Shown: positions 44,232 to 52,349, counted from the first letter of the stretch. The stretch is 64,000 nucleotides of DNA from Clostridiales bacterium (GCA_015069295.1 SVIW01000008.1:19732-83731), one strand, 5' to 3'. Translations and numbers: made by a program. Notes: a model not told the origin generated them from the letters alone.

Positions 44232-45390
44232 AAAAGAGCAACAAATATTCGATTCCCGTTAGTAAAATTAGGAAAGCGAAGTTAAAGGCAGAGAACAGCA
44301 GAATATAGCTCCCCGCCTTTTTAGGGTTGTACTTTGTATATTGTCGAAAGGTAATCAGGCTTGCCAAAGAGGAAATCAAAGTACCCACGCCGCCGACGTT
44401 TACCCCGACGAGCAACGCCTGCCAATCGCTCGTAAACTGGGAAAGTAAGATAGCCGAGGGGACGTTGCTGATGGCTTGGCAGGAAAGCGCGGAAACAAGC
44501 AAGGGATTCGCGTTCATCAAAGAGGAAAAAAGTCTTTGCACGGCGTCGATTCTCGCCATATTCCCTGCAAAGATAAAGAATGCAACGAAGGTAAACAGCA
44601 ACCCGTAATCGACGTCTTTTAAGGCTTTTCTATCTAAAAACAAGAGGCAAAGCGGGATAACGATTAACCCGACCCAAAAGGGGAGGAGGTTAAAAACGAG
44701 GATAATCGACAGCGCAAATAATACTCCGTATACCGCGGTACGCGCTTTGGGTAAGGCGGTTTTTTCTTCCGTTTCCAGCTGTAACGGTTCTTTCTTTACG
44801 AACAGACAGCAAAGGGTAATCAACGCGACGGCAATGCAAAAGGGCGGGAGCATGGTCGTGATGAAATCGCCCGTGGGGATAGAAAAACGGTTAAATAAGT
44901 ACAAATTTTGCGGGTTACCAAAGGGCGTCAGCATACCGCCGAGGTTGGCGGCGATGTTTTGCATAATAAAGGTAAACGCCATATATTTTTGCTTTCCCGT
45001 CGAGGTGAGCACGTAATAGCCGAGGGGTAAAAAGGTCAACAGCGCCATATCGTTGGCAATCAGCATCGAACCTAAAAAAGTGATGTAGACGAGAGCGAGA
45101 ATCGCGCTTCTCGTGGTTTTAAAAAGCCGTACGATTTTCGCCGCCAAGACGGAGAAAAAACGGATATTGCGAAGAGCGCAAATCACCGCCAGCGTACAAA
45201 ATAGGCAAGTCAGCGTTTTATAATCGAGATATCCCAAATATTCTTTGTCGGGCGGGACGATAATCGAGGTAATAAGCGCGGCGAGCAGCGCAATCGTCAA
45301 GACCGCGTTCGTCTTTATGAAATTGCCGATTTTCCCCAAAACCCACGATAAGTGTATAGGGTGGGCGTGGGGGCGTTTTACTCCTTGCAT
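44230..45390 (-). CDS. SLC13/ArsB-superfamily anion or ion permease
   Basis: The 386-residue protein has about ten hydrophobic helices and the ion-transporter superfamily layout: a re-entrant segment with NDMALLTFLPLG and TPFGNPQNL in the first half and SNVPSAILLSQF plus GVNVGGVGTLISSLASL in the second. These resemble SLC13/CitMHS-type carriers for anions. The substrate cannot be told. The start has AAAAGGAG upstream. It is monocistronic and divergent from nothing close by. Confidence 0.82.
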   Translation of the reverse strand: MQGVKRPHAHPIHLSWVLGKIGNFIKTNAVLTIALLAALITSIIVPPDKEYLGYLDYKTLTCLFCTLAVICALRNIRFFSVLAAKIVRLFKTTRSAILALVYITFLGSMLIANDMALLTFLPLGYYVLTSTGKQKYMAFTFIMQNIAANLGGMLTPFGNPQNLYLFNRFSIPTGDFITTMLPPFCIAVALITLCCLFVKKEPLQLETEEKTALPKARTAVYGVLFALSIILVFNLLPFWVGLIVIPLCLLFLDRKALKDVDYGLLFTFVAFFIFAGNMARIDAVQRLFSSLMNANPLLVSALSCQAISNVPSAILLSQFTSDWQALLVGVNVGGVGTLISSLASLITFRQYTKYNPKKAGSYILLFSAFNFAFLILLTGIEYLLLF

Positions 45391-45418
45391 ACTAAGCTCC
45401 TTTTTTTGACCGAGGGAT

Positions 45419-45447
45419 ATTATAGCACGATTTTATAAAAAAATCTA
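45419..45447 (-). promoter_or_regulatory. Promoter of the SLC13-like permease
   Basis: On the minus strand TAGATT (45447-45442), 17 bp, TATAAT (45424-45419). The same atypical -35 hexamer TAGATT stands at the same spacing before the cation facilitator gene. Confidence 0.55.
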
Positions 45448-45465
45448 TTTTTTCACAGCCCATTC

Positions 45466-45500
45466 CAAAAAAAATCGGACGAGTTTTTTGCTCGTCCGAT
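45466..45500 (-). terminator. Terminator of the cation facilitator gene
   Basis: ATCGGACGAG (45474-45483) pairs with CTCGTCCGAT (45491-45500); eight T follow on the minus strand. Confidence 0.9.
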
Positions 45501-45506
45501 AGGTTT

Positions 45507-46631
45507 TTAGTTGAAGGCGACCGAATCAAAGGTGATTTCGGCGGAATATTTTTCTTCCCCGAGCGCGTTTAACGCGCTGTCAATCGCTTCTTTTATGCCG
45601 CTTTCTCGTCCAGCCATATCTTCGGGCAGGGGAACGTCAAAGAAGACTTTCGTAAACCCGTCGCAGGGAATCGAGCGGAAATCGTGCAAAGAAAGGCGCG
45701 GGTCGTTGCTTGTAAGAACGGATAAAACGAGTTCTTTTAACCGATTCAACTTAGGACTGTCGGTAACGACGGGGTCGTAATGTACGGTAAGGTTCGTGCC
45801 TTTGGCAAGGAACTCCCGTTCGAATTTATCAATCAATTCGTGTACGTACAAGGGGTCGTGGTTTTTATCGATTTCAAAATGAATGGAGCAAAAGGAAATG
45901 CCGGGGCCGTAATCGTGAATCATCAAATCGTGGTACCCGATGACGATGGGGTATTCTTTGATTTTTTCCAAAATTTCCGCTTTTAAGCTCTCGTTGTTTT
46001 TCTTGCCAAGGATAGGGGAAACCGTTTCGAGAGTCAATTTGATGCCGCTGAAAATGATGAACAACGCGACCGCAAGCCCCATAAATCCGTCGATTTTCCA
46101 GCCGGTAAACCGTTCGATAAGTACGGCGATTAGTACGCTCGTCGTTACGATAACGTCGTTCCTGCAATCGATAGAGGTCGCTTTTAAGGTTTCAGAATTT
46201 ATCTTTTTTGCCGCTCTGCCGTTGTAGAGGAAGAGTAAAAACTTGGCGATAATCGACGCGCCGAGTATGGCGACGGCGAGATAAGAAAATTCGATTGCCT
46301 GCGGGGCGATGATTTTTTCAATCGAGCTTTTAATCAGCTCAAAGCCCACGAAGAGGACCATAATCGCGACGATGAGGCTGGCGACGTATTCGAAACGGGC
46401 GTGGCCGTAAGGGTGGTCGGAGTCGGCGGGTTTTTGCGCCAACTTAAAACCGACGGTGGTAACGACGGCGCTCAGTCCGTCCGAAAAATTGTTCAGGGCG
46501 TCGGCGATAATCGAGGTTGCGCCTGCCAAAATTCCCGCAACGAGTTTCCCGCTGGCAAGCAATAAATTGGCGATAATGCCGATAAGCCCCGCTTTCTTGC
46601 CTTGATTGTTTCTTGATTTGTTCTGTTCCAT
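45507..46631 (-). CDS. Cation diffusion facilitator transporter
   Basis: CDF proteins export divalent metals in exchange for protons. The 374-residue product has six predicted membrane helices with metal site DALNNFSD in helix 2 and DCRNDV in helix 5, the segment HPYGHARFEY, then a cytosolic C-terminal region longer than usual (about 170 residues). Metal choice (Zn, Mn, Fe) is unknown. TATAAT ends 6 bp before the ATG and there is no Shine-Dalgarno, so it is a likely leaderless gene. Confidence 0.9.
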   Translation of the reverse strand: MEQNKSRNNQGKKAGLIGIIANLLLASGKLVAGILAGATSIIADALNNFSDGLSAVVTTVGFKLAQKPADSDHPYGHARFEYVASLIVAIMVLFVGFELIKSSIEKIIAPQAIEFSYLAVAILGASIIAKFLLFLYNGRAAKKINSETLKATSIDCRNDVIVTTSVLIAVLIERFTGWKIDGFMGLAVALFIIFSGIKLTLETVSPILGKKNNESLKAEILEKIKEYPIVIGYHDLMIHDYGPGISFCSIHFEIDKNHDPLYVHELIDKFEREFLAKGTNLTVHYDPVVTDSPKLNRLKELVLSVLTSNDPRLSLHDFRSIPCDGFTKVFFDVPLPEDMAGRESGIKEAIDSALNALGEEKYSAEITFDSVAFN

Positions 46632-46637
46632 ATGAAT

Positions 46638-46666
46638 ATTATAACGCTTGAAAAGAAAAAAATCTA
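46638..46666 (-). promoter_or_regulatory. Promoter of the cation facilitator gene, abutting ATG
   Basis: On the minus strand TAGATT (46666-46661), 17 bp, TATAAT (46643-46638), then 6 bp to ATG at 46631. Confidence 0.6.
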
Positions 46667-46690
46667 TTGCTTTTATGGCGTTTTTTGGAA

Positions 46691-46724
46691 AAAAAGAGCG
46701 CCGAGCGAAAGATTTCGCTCGGCG
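46691..46724 (-). terminator. Terminator of the HD-domain gene
   Basis: CGCCGAGCGAAA (46699-46710) pairs with TTTCGCTCGGCG (46713-46724) and a T run follows on the minus strand. Confidence 0.9.
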
Positions 46725-46729
46725 TAAGA

Positions 46730-47323
46730 TTACTCGTCCTTGATGTTGCCTTTTTCAACGTTCTTTTCAATCAACTTTTGCGTGTATTGCCAAATTTTTT
46801 CCGCGCCCAGTTTCGTCTTTTCCTGCCGTTTATAGACTTTGGTTTTCGTAACGGCGTGTTTTTTCCAGTCCAGCCCGTCGTTGCAATCGTTTAACAGCAG
46901 GGGCTGGAAATTATCCATCGCGTGCGCGAAACGCGCCTCGGGGGTTTCGTTTGCCTCAAACTCGTTAAAAAGCGCGTGCAGCGTTTGGGCTTGGTCGGGC
47001 GGGAGCAGTCCGAAAATCCGCTTTGCCGCCGCTTGTTCGCGCAGGGCTTGCGTGGCGAGGGCGGTTTCGTCGTAGGCGTAGGTGTCGCCCGCGTCGATTT
47101 CCACGACGTCGTGGATAAGCGCCATCATCATCGTCTTGGCAAGGTCGATTTTTTCATTGGAGTATTCTTGTAAAAGAAAAATCATCAGCGCCATATGCCA
47201 AGCGTGTTCGGCGTCGTTTTCTTGACGGATTTTGCCAGAAAGGTGAGTCTGGCGGAGAATGGTTTTCTCCTTGTCCGCCTCTAAAATAAAGGCGATTTGT
47301 TGTTGTAACCGTTTTTCGTCCAT
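46730..47323 (-). CDS. HD-domain phosphohydrolase (YfbR/YGK1-like)
   Basis: The 197-residue protein has the HD metal-site pattern: NDAEHAWHMA, MALIHDVVEIDAGD and a later aspartate in AHAMDNFQP. It fits the COG1896 group, whose studied members are 5'-deoxynucleotidases. ATG 47323 has AAGGCAGG upstream; a longer frame starts at 47383 but that lies in its own promoter. It is a single-gene transcript. Confidence 0.87.
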   Translation of the reverse strand: MDEKRLQQQIAFILEADKEKTILRQTHLSGKIRQENDAEHAWHMALMIFLLQEYSNEKIDLAKTMMMALIHDVVEIDAGDTYAYDETALATQALREQAAAKRIFGLLPPDQAQTLHALFNEFEANETPEARFAHAMDNFQPLLLNDCNDGLDWKKHAVTKTKVYKRQEKTKLGAEKIWQYTQKLIEKNVEKGNIKDE

Positions 47324-47354
47324 ATTGCCTGCCTTGTTGAAAGGGGATAGAAAC

Positions 47355-47383
47355 AGTATAGCATACTTTTCAAAATTTTTCAA
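47355..47383 (-). promoter_or_regulatory. Promoter of the HD-domain gene
   Basis: On the minus strand TTGAAA (47383-47378), 17 bp, TATACT (47360-47355). Confidence 0.7.
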
Positions 47384-47429
47384 TTTTTTTGGGGTAAAAA
47401 AGAAAAAAGACGGTGGATGTTTTCGTTGG

Positions 47430-47510
47430 GGAGGCTATCAGCCTCCTGTGTTTGTTTTCTTGGTTTGGGAAATGGCGGGAGGATACTATCCTCCCCTACG
47501 GTTTTAATAT
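47430..47510. repeat. Two short GGGAGG palindromes
   Basis: GGGGAGGCTATCAGCCTCC and, about 55 bp on, GGGAGGATACTATCCTCCC are similar palindromes in a gene-free stretch downstream of the tRNA. They look like copies of one short palindromic repeat. Confidence 0.45.
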
Positions 47511-47536
47511 TGAAATATTTTTACGGGAAGATTTGT

Positions 47537-47751
47537 GGCGGAGGGAGATTGGCTTTCGCCAAAGCGTCGTCGCTCGTTAACCGTAAAGAAAGGTCAACCG
47601 TCGTGTTTCTCGCTCCTCGCGCGAACCCCCGATAATTCGGGCGCAGGCGGAGGGAGATTGGCTATCGCCAAAGCGTCGTCGCTCGCCAACCGTAGAGAAA
47701 AACAGAACCGTCGTATTTCTCGCTCCTCGCACGAACCCCCGATAATTCGGG
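47537..47751 (-). repeat. Tandem 105-bp repeats carrying tRNA-Ser 3'-end sequence
   Basis: Two copies (47537-47641 and 47646-47751, about 109 bp apart, most bases identical) begin on the plus strand with GGCGGAGGGAGATTGGC and end with CCCCCGATAATTCGGG. Read on the minus strand, the end of the second copy, CCTCCGCCTGCGCC, is identical to the 3' end of the tRNA-Ser just upstream. Nothing codes for protein here. Confidence 0.75.
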
Positions 47752-47774
47752 GTTTCGAGCGACCCTCGTTTTCA

Positions 47775-47819
47775 CCATAAACCAAAAGACAGACCGTCGG
47801 TCTGCCTTTTGGTTTATGG
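47775..47819 (-). other. 21-bp inverted repeat touching the tRNA CCA end
   Basis: 47775-47795 pairs with 47799-47819 with a single mismatch and a 3-base loop. The inner edge of one arm is the encoded CCA of tRNA-Ser. It probably acts as terminator or as 3'-processing structure for the tRNA precursor. Confidence 0.7.
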
Positions 47820-47905
47820 CGCAGGCGGAGGGATTCGAACCCCCGTGGGCTTTCACCCAAACGGTTTTCAAGACCGCCTCGTTATGACCGCTTCGATACG
47901 CCTGC
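47817..47905 (-). tRNA. tRNA-Ser (anticodon UGA)
   Basis: On the minus strand the 7-bp acceptor stem GCAGGCG / CGCCTGC encloses a D-arm, an anticodon arm GCGGT-CTTGAAA-ACCGT (anticodon TGA), the long variable arm GGGTGAAAGCCC of class II tRNAs, and T-arm GGGGG-TTCGAAT-CCCTC. Discriminator G and an encoded CCA follow (47819-47817). It has its own promoter. Confidence 0.95.
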
Positions 47906-47926
47906 GTATTTTCAATGACAGAGTTT

Positions 47927-47955
47927 ATTATACTCCGTCATTGAGAAATTGTCAA
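47927..47955 (-). promoter_or_regulatory. tRNA-Ser promoter with overlapping inverted repeat
   Basis: On the minus strand TTGACA (47955-47950), 17 bp, TATAAT (47932-47927). TCAATGAC (47912-47919) and GTCATTGA (47937-47944) flank the -10 box as an inverted repeat. Confidence 0.85.
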
Positions 47956-47967
47956 CTTTTTTATCGC

Positions 47968-48168
47968 TTAAATATCAAGTTCGGGCGGAACGTCGATTTC
48001 GTCTGATACGTATTTGCCGTTTTTCTTGCGCTGACGGACGCATTCGGACAGCAGGTATTCGATTTGTCCGTTTACCGACCGAAAATCGTCCTCTGCCCAC
48101 GCCGCAATCGCGTTATATAGCTTTGCGGAGAGGCGCAAAGGGATTTGTTTTTTCTCTTTTTCGTTCAT
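47968..48168 (-). CDS. Ribbon-helix-helix (Arc-type) protein
   Basis: The 66-residue protein has the Arc-like pattern: a short strand KKQIPLRLSAKLYNAIAAWA followed by helices with RSVNGQIEYLLSECV. Such proteins bind DNA as dimers. It lies 34 bp after the SPFH gene on the same strand and is probably cotranscribed; SPFH followed by an Arc-family gene is an arrangement I recall from other Gram-positives. No toxin partner is visible. Confidence 0.82.
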   Translation of the reverse strand: MNEKEKKQIPLRLSAKLYNAIAAWAEDDFRSVNGQIEYLLSECVRQRKKNGKYVSDEIDVPPELDI

Positions 48169-48202
48169 AATCTCGTACCTGCCTGCCGTATTTTTCTAAA
48201 AA

Positions 48203-49213
48203 TTAGTAAAGGCTGCCCGTATTGACGATGGGCTGCGCGTCGTGGTTGCCGCAAAGTACCACCAACAAATTGGAGACCATTGCCGCTTTTCTTTCTTCGT
48301 CCAATTCGACCAAACCGTTATTGTTAAGCCGTTCAAGCGCCATTTCTACCATACCCACCGCACCGTCAACAATCATTTTCCGCGCGTCGATAATTGCCGA
48401 AGCCTGCTGTCTTTGCAACATTACCGCCGCAATTTCAGGTGCGTACGCAAGGTAAGTGATGCGCGCTTCGACAATCTCTAATCCTGCGTCTTGTACGCGC
48501 GTTTGGATTTCGTCGCGAATACGGCAAGCAACTACTTCGCTTGACCCGCGCAAGCTACCGTCGTCTTCTACGCCGTCGCCCGTCGTGTCTACGCCCGGCG
48601 CTACGTCGTAAGGATAGATTCTTACGATATTTCTCAGCGCGCTGTCGCATTGCAACGAAAGATATTCTTTATAATTGTCTACGTTAAACACCGCTTTTGC
48701 CGTATCCACAACCCGCCAAGTAACCGCAATGCCGATTTCTACGGGGTTGCCGAGGCAATCGTTGATTTTTTGACGGTTGTTGTTCAAGGTCATCACCTTC
48801 AACGAGAGTTTCTTGTTAAGCAGCTCGTTGGCTTTGGACGACGAAGAGGAAAGGGGCGCGTGCCCCACGTCGCCGCTTTGATTTAATTTGGTTTTTGCCG
48901 CAGGATTGATGGCTACGCAGAAGGGGTTAATGGCGTAAAAACCCTCGCCCTTAATCGTGCCGACGTATTTCCCAAACAAGGTAAGCACCAGCGCTTCGTT
49001 GGGTTTTAATACCCGCAAGCCCATAAGCGGAATCGCCGCAAGACAAATCACGAGCAAACCGCCGACAAACAAAGCTATGCCCAAAGTTTCTTCGCCCGCT
49101 TCCATTTGCGCAATGCCGTAAATAAACGCAGCCCACGCGGCAAGCTCGACAAGAATGCAAAGCAACAAAGTCCGCATACCGTGTTTTTTGTTCTTTAATA
49201 AAATTTCTTCCAT
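48203..49213 (-). CDS. SPFH/band-7 domain membrane protein
   Basis: The 336-residue protein has two N-terminal membrane helices (about 14-35 and 43-65), then an SPFH domain starting at LKPNEALVLTLFGKYVGTI with GFYAINPF, and a coiled C-terminal part (VMLQRQQASAIIDARKMIVD). SPFH proteins form membrane scaffolds that organise lipids or proteases. It is first in a two-gene unit with the ribbon-helix-helix gene. GGAGGG ribosome site. Confidence 0.9.
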   Translation of the reverse strand: MEEILLKNKKHGMRTLLLCILVELAAWAAFIYGIAQMEAGEETLGIALFVGGLLVICLAAIPLMGLRVLKPNEALVLTLFGKYVGTIKGEGFYAINPFCVAINPAAKTKLNQSGDVGHAPLSSSSSKANELLNKKLSLKVMTLNNNRQKINDCLGNPVEIGIAVTWRVVDTAKAVFNVDNYKEYLSLQCDSALRNIVRIYPYDVAPGVDTTGDGVEDDGSLRGSSEVVACRIRDEIQTRVQDAGLEIVEARITYLAYAPEIAAVMLQRQQASAIIDARKMIVDGAVGMVEMALERLNNNGLVELDEERKAAMVSNLLVVLCGNHDAQPIVNTGSLY

Positions 49214-49249
49214 ACTACTGAAACCCTCCTATATGGATTTGATATCAAA

Positions 49250-49278
49250 ATCATATCACATTTCAAATAGGTTGTCAA
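49250..49278 (-). promoter_or_regulatory. SPFH gene promoter
   Basis: On the minus strand TTGACA (49278-49273), 17 bp, TATGAT (49255-49250), about 37 bp before the ATG. Confidence 0.8.
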
Positions 49279-49314
49279 GTGGTTTTAAGAAAAAATTTTA
49301 TTTCGTGCGGGATA

Positions 49315-51207
49315 TTATAATAAAGTTTCGTATTCGGAATAGAGCGAATCGAGGAGATTTTTTATTTCTTCCAAACGGTTGCATTTTTGCGTTAAGAGGG
49401 GGAAATTTGCCGTAACGGCAGGGTCGGAGAGGGAGGCGTTTATTTCTTCGTCCTCGATTTCAAGGGCGGAAATTTCTTCCTCTATTTGTTTTATACGCGT
49501 GCGGCGTTTGGCGTCGGCGGCGCGTTCTTCCTTACTGCGGTAGCCCTCTTTTTTCCGTTCGTTTTTGTTTTCGACGGGGACAGGTACGCGTTGAGGTTCT
49601 GTTTTTTCCTTTAAAGCTTGTTTTTGAACGGTATACTCGTCGTACGAGCCGTTAAATTCGTGCAATTCTCCGTTTTCCAGTTCGAAAATCTTTCCCGCCA
49701 AGGCGCGGATAAAATACCGATCGTGCGAAACGAATAAAAGGGTGCCGTCAAATTCCTTTAAGGCGCTTTCAAGACTTTCGCGCGCTGCCAAATCGAGGTG
49801 ATTCGTCGGCTCGTCCAAAATCAAGAAGTTTCCGTTTTCACATTCGAACACGGCAAGGGCGAGTTTTGCCCGTTCGCCGCCCGAAAGCATACGCACTTGT
49901 TTGTCCATATCTTCCGCAAACAGTCCCGCTTGCGCGAGGATATTTCTAACCCTCGTTTGCTCCCAGCCAATATGTCTGCCCCACAGCTCGCCAAGGACGG
50001 TTTCGCCTTGGTCAAGGTTGGCGTTTTCCTGGTCATAGCAGGCGATTTTGACAAACCGTCCAAAGCGCAGGGCGGGGTTTTTGCCTTTCACGATTTCTTT
50101 AATGAGAGTGGATTTCCCCGTGCCGTTGTCGCCGATGACGGCGCATTTCTCTCCGCGCAGTATAGAAAAGGAAGCGTTATGCAGCAAAACCTTTTCGCCT
50201 GCGACAAGGCGCAAGGCGGTGGCTTCCAACACCCGTTCGTACGGCTTGTCCGTATAGGAGAAGACGAAACGGGGCGGGGGAGGGGGCAAAGCGGGCTTTT
50301 CCACAAGCTCCATTTTCTCTAAAGCAAGACGGCGGGATTGCGCCATTTTCGTCGTGGACGCGCGTACGAGATTGCGGTTGACGTAATCCTGCATATGCGC
50401 GCGCTCTTCTTGCTGCTTTTCGTATTCTTTTAAAAGGTGCGCCGTTTTTTCCGCTTTTAAAAGCTTGTATTTGGTATAGTTGCCCTTAAAGACGGACAGG
50501 CGTTTGTTTTCCAGCTCGAAAATCTGCGTAACCAGTCGATCGAGGAAATACCGATCGTGCGAAACGGTGAGGATAGCCCCTTTGTACGCGGCAAGATAGT
50601 CTTCCAGCCAAAACAAAGTCTTCATATCGAGGTGATTCGTCGGCTCGTCCAAAATCAGCAGTTCGGGGTTTTCCAACAACAAACGGCAAAGCTGCAAACG
50701 GGTCTTTTCCCCGCCCGACATCGTGCAGATGGGTTGGTCGTACACCTTTTCAAAGCCCATACCGCCAAGGACGGTACGGATACGCACTTCGTATTGATAA
50801 CTGTCGCGCGCGGCGATTTGTTTGTTTAAGCTTTCGTATTTTTGGGAAAGGAGTTTATATTGCGCGGAGTTTTCCTCGGCGTTTGCAATTTCCTTTTCGA
50901 TTTCTCTAAGCGCCGCAATCGCGCGGATATCCTCGGCAAAAATCGAGCGCATTTCTTCAAACACGGTATTGGACGAATCGTACCCGCCGTTTTGCGCTAA
51001 ATAACCGATTTTGATTCCGTTTTTGACAAACAGCGTGCCGCTTTCTTTGTCGAGCTGGGATAAAATCAAGCGTAAAAGGGTGGTTTTCCCCTCGCCGTTA
51101 CCGCCAATGAGTCCGACCCTGTCCCCCTCGTTTATGGTAAAGCACAGTTTTTCAAGCAAGGTTTCGCCGTTGAAACCGAACGTTAAATTGTCTACGGAAA
51201 TCAGCAT
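49315..51207 (-). CDS. ABC-F family ATPase
   Basis: The 630-residue soluble protein has two ABC domains and no membrane helices. Walker A motifs are GGNGEGKTT and GDNGTGKST; signatures are MSGGEKTRLQ and LSGGERAKLA; both Walker B read LILDEPTNHLD. A linker with an arm-like charged helix and a C-terminal coiled coil with lysine-rich start (KNERKKEGYRSKEE) complete the ABC-F layout. These proteins act on the ribosome (translation factors or antibiotic protection). Which subgroup is unclear. GAGGT ribosome site. Confidence 0.93.
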   Translation of the reverse strand: MLISVDNLTFGFNGETLLEKLCFTINEGDRVGLIGGNGEGKTTLLRLILSQLDKESGTLFVKNGIKIGYLAQNGGYDSSNTVFEEMRSIFAEDIRAIAALREIEKEIANAEENSAQYKLLSQKYESLNKQIAARDSYQYEVRIRTVLGGMGFEKVYDQPICTMSGGEKTRLQLCRLLLENPELLILDEPTNHLDMKTLFWLEDYLAAYKGAILTVSHDRYFLDRLVTQIFELENKRLSVFKGNYTKYKLLKAEKTAHLLKEYEKQQEERAHMQDYVNRNLVRASTTKMAQSRRLALEKMELVEKPALPPPPPRFVFSYTDKPYERVLEATALRLVAGEKVLLHNASFSILRGEKCAVIGDNGTGKSTLIKEIVKGKNPALRFGRFVKIACYDQENANLDQGETVLGELWGRHIGWEQTRVRNILAQAGLFAEDMDKQVRMLSGGERAKLALAVFECENGNFLILDEPTNHLDLAARESLESALKEFDGTLLFVSHDRYFIRALAGKIFELENGELHEFNGSYDEYTVQKQALKEKTEPQRVPVPVENKNERKKEGYRSKEERAADAKRRTRIKQIEEEISALEIEDEEINASLSDPAVTANFPLLTQKCNRLEEIKNLLDSLYSEYETLL

Positions 51208-51256
51208 AGAAAAACCTCGCGGTATAATTTATTTTGCCCTGCGGCAAAGTAATGGT

Positions 51257-51388
51257 ATGAAAAAAAGTCAAAAGAAACTGTTAAAACGAATCCGAAAAAT
51301 AGAGGCGGAAATCGTCGGCGCCGACCCGTCGACGGCGGCGAAGTGGACGCAAAAACTCGTCAAATGGAAAGCGGATTTGTTTGATTAA
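51257..51388 (+). CDS. Possible 43-residue basic protein
   Basis: The frame MKKSQKKLLKRIRKIEAE...STAAKWTQKLVKWKADLFD lies in the gap between two minus-strand genes and has codon usage like its neighbours (GTC, GGC, GCG, TCG). It would be a basic amphipathic helix pair. No ribosome site is seen and TATAAT at 51223-51228 has no good -35, so I am unsure that it is expressed. Confidence 0.45.
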   Translation: MKKSQKKLLKRIRKIEAEIVGADPSTAAKWTQKLVKWKADLFD

Positions 51389-51392
51389 GGGG

Positions 51393-52274
51393 CTAAAAAT
51401 CCCATTGCGGAATATACTTTTCCCCGCTGGAATCCCGTTGCTGCAAGAAAAGCTTTTCAATGCCCAAGTCAAACGCTTCGTCCTTGACGGCGGCGTATTC
51501 GCGCGCGGTGATTTTTCGGGAAAGCTCGGGCATACCCTCAATATTCCCAAAGGGGGTATACTGGCTCATAAGACTTAAATAGGTATCTTTCGGCAAAGTA
51601 TCTGCAAACCAATGCAAAAGCTTTTTCGAGTCGGCGGTGCAAAGGGGCATAACGAGATGGCGTACGATACAGCCCGACAGCATTTTTCCCTCGTCCGTCA
51701 TTTGTAAGGGCTTGGCGTTTGCCATAAACGAAATTGCGTTCGAGGCAACGTCAAAATAATCTTCCTTGCCCAAATACCGCTTGGAAAGGGCGGGGGAATA
51801 AAATTTCATATCGGGCAGATAGATATCCACGAACGGGTCGATTCGTTGCAAAGTCTCAATTTTCTCGTAGCTTCCCGTGTTGTAAACGACGGGGATTTTC
51901 GGTTGATAAATCTCAAACGCCGCTACCAGGTACGCGGTGAGATGGGAAGGGGTAACGAGCGAAATATTTTCCGCGCCCTTGTCTTCCAGCTCTTTAAAGA
52001 TATCCGCGAGCTGGGCGGGGGTGATCGCTTTGCCGCGTTTTGCGCGGGAAACCTCGTAATTTTGGCAGAACGCGCAGCGAAGATTGCAGCCTGCAAAAAA
52101 GATAGTCCCGCTCCCTTTTTGGAAAGAGATACAGGGCTCTTCAAAGGGGTGCAAATAATATTTGGCAATCCTGAGTCCGTCCACGCCGCACGCGCCGACG
52201 CCGAGTAGGCGGTTTGCGCCGCATTCCACGGGGCAGAGCTTGCAATTTTCAAGAAGGTTCGTTTCGCTTTGCAT
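51393..52274 (-). CDS. PflX-like radical SAM protein (pyruvate formate-lyase activating family)
   Basis: The 293-residue protein has N-terminal cysteines (CKLCPVECG), the EEPCISFQKGSGTIFFAGC stretch and the radical SAM motif CNLRCAFC, matching the COG1313/PflX group. It probably makes a glycyl radical or acts in another radical modification; no pyruvate formate-lyase gene is nearby. I chose ATG 52274 since the -10 box ends 7 bp before it; the earlier ATG at 52310 lies on the -35. No Shine-Dalgarno is present, so translation is likely leaderless. Confidence 0.88.
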   Translation of the reverse strand: MQSETNLLENCKLCPVECGANRLLGVGACGVDGLRIAKYYLHPFEEPCISFQKGSGTIFFAGCNLRCAFCQNYEVSRAKRGKAITPAQLADIFKELEDKGAENISLVTPSHLTAYLVAAFEIYQPKIPVVYNTGSYEKIETLQRIDPFVDIYLPDMKFYSPALSKRYLGKEDYFDVASNAISFMANAKPLQMTDEGKMLSGCIVRHLVMPLCTADSKKLLHWFADTLPKDTYLSLMSQYTPFGNIEGMPELSRKITAREYAAVKDEAFDLGIEKLFLQQRDSSGEKYIPQWDF

Positions 52275-52281
52275 ATCTTGT

Positions 52282-52310
52282 ATTATAGCACGAATAAATT
52301 TTTTTTGCAA
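52282..52310 (-). promoter_or_regulatory. PflX-like gene promoter abutting ATG
   Basis: On the minus strand TTGCAA (52310-52305), 17 bp, TATAAT (52287-52282), then 7 bp to the ATG. It is back to back with the metK promoter; the two -35 boxes are 10 bp apart. Confidence 0.8.
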
Positions 52311-52320
52311 TCATAATAAC

Positions 52321-52349
52321 TTGACAAAGCAAGGAAAAAGGATTATAAT
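52321..52349 (+). promoter_or_regulatory. metK promoter
   Basis: TTGACA (52321-52326), 17 bp, TATAAT (52344-52349). The leader is about 33 nt, too short for an S-box. Confidence 0.9.

Noticed and set aside
47970..48168. Toxin-antitoxin interpretation of the ribbon-helix-helix gene
   Set aside because: The partner on the same transcript is an SPFH protein, and no small toxin frame is adjacent.
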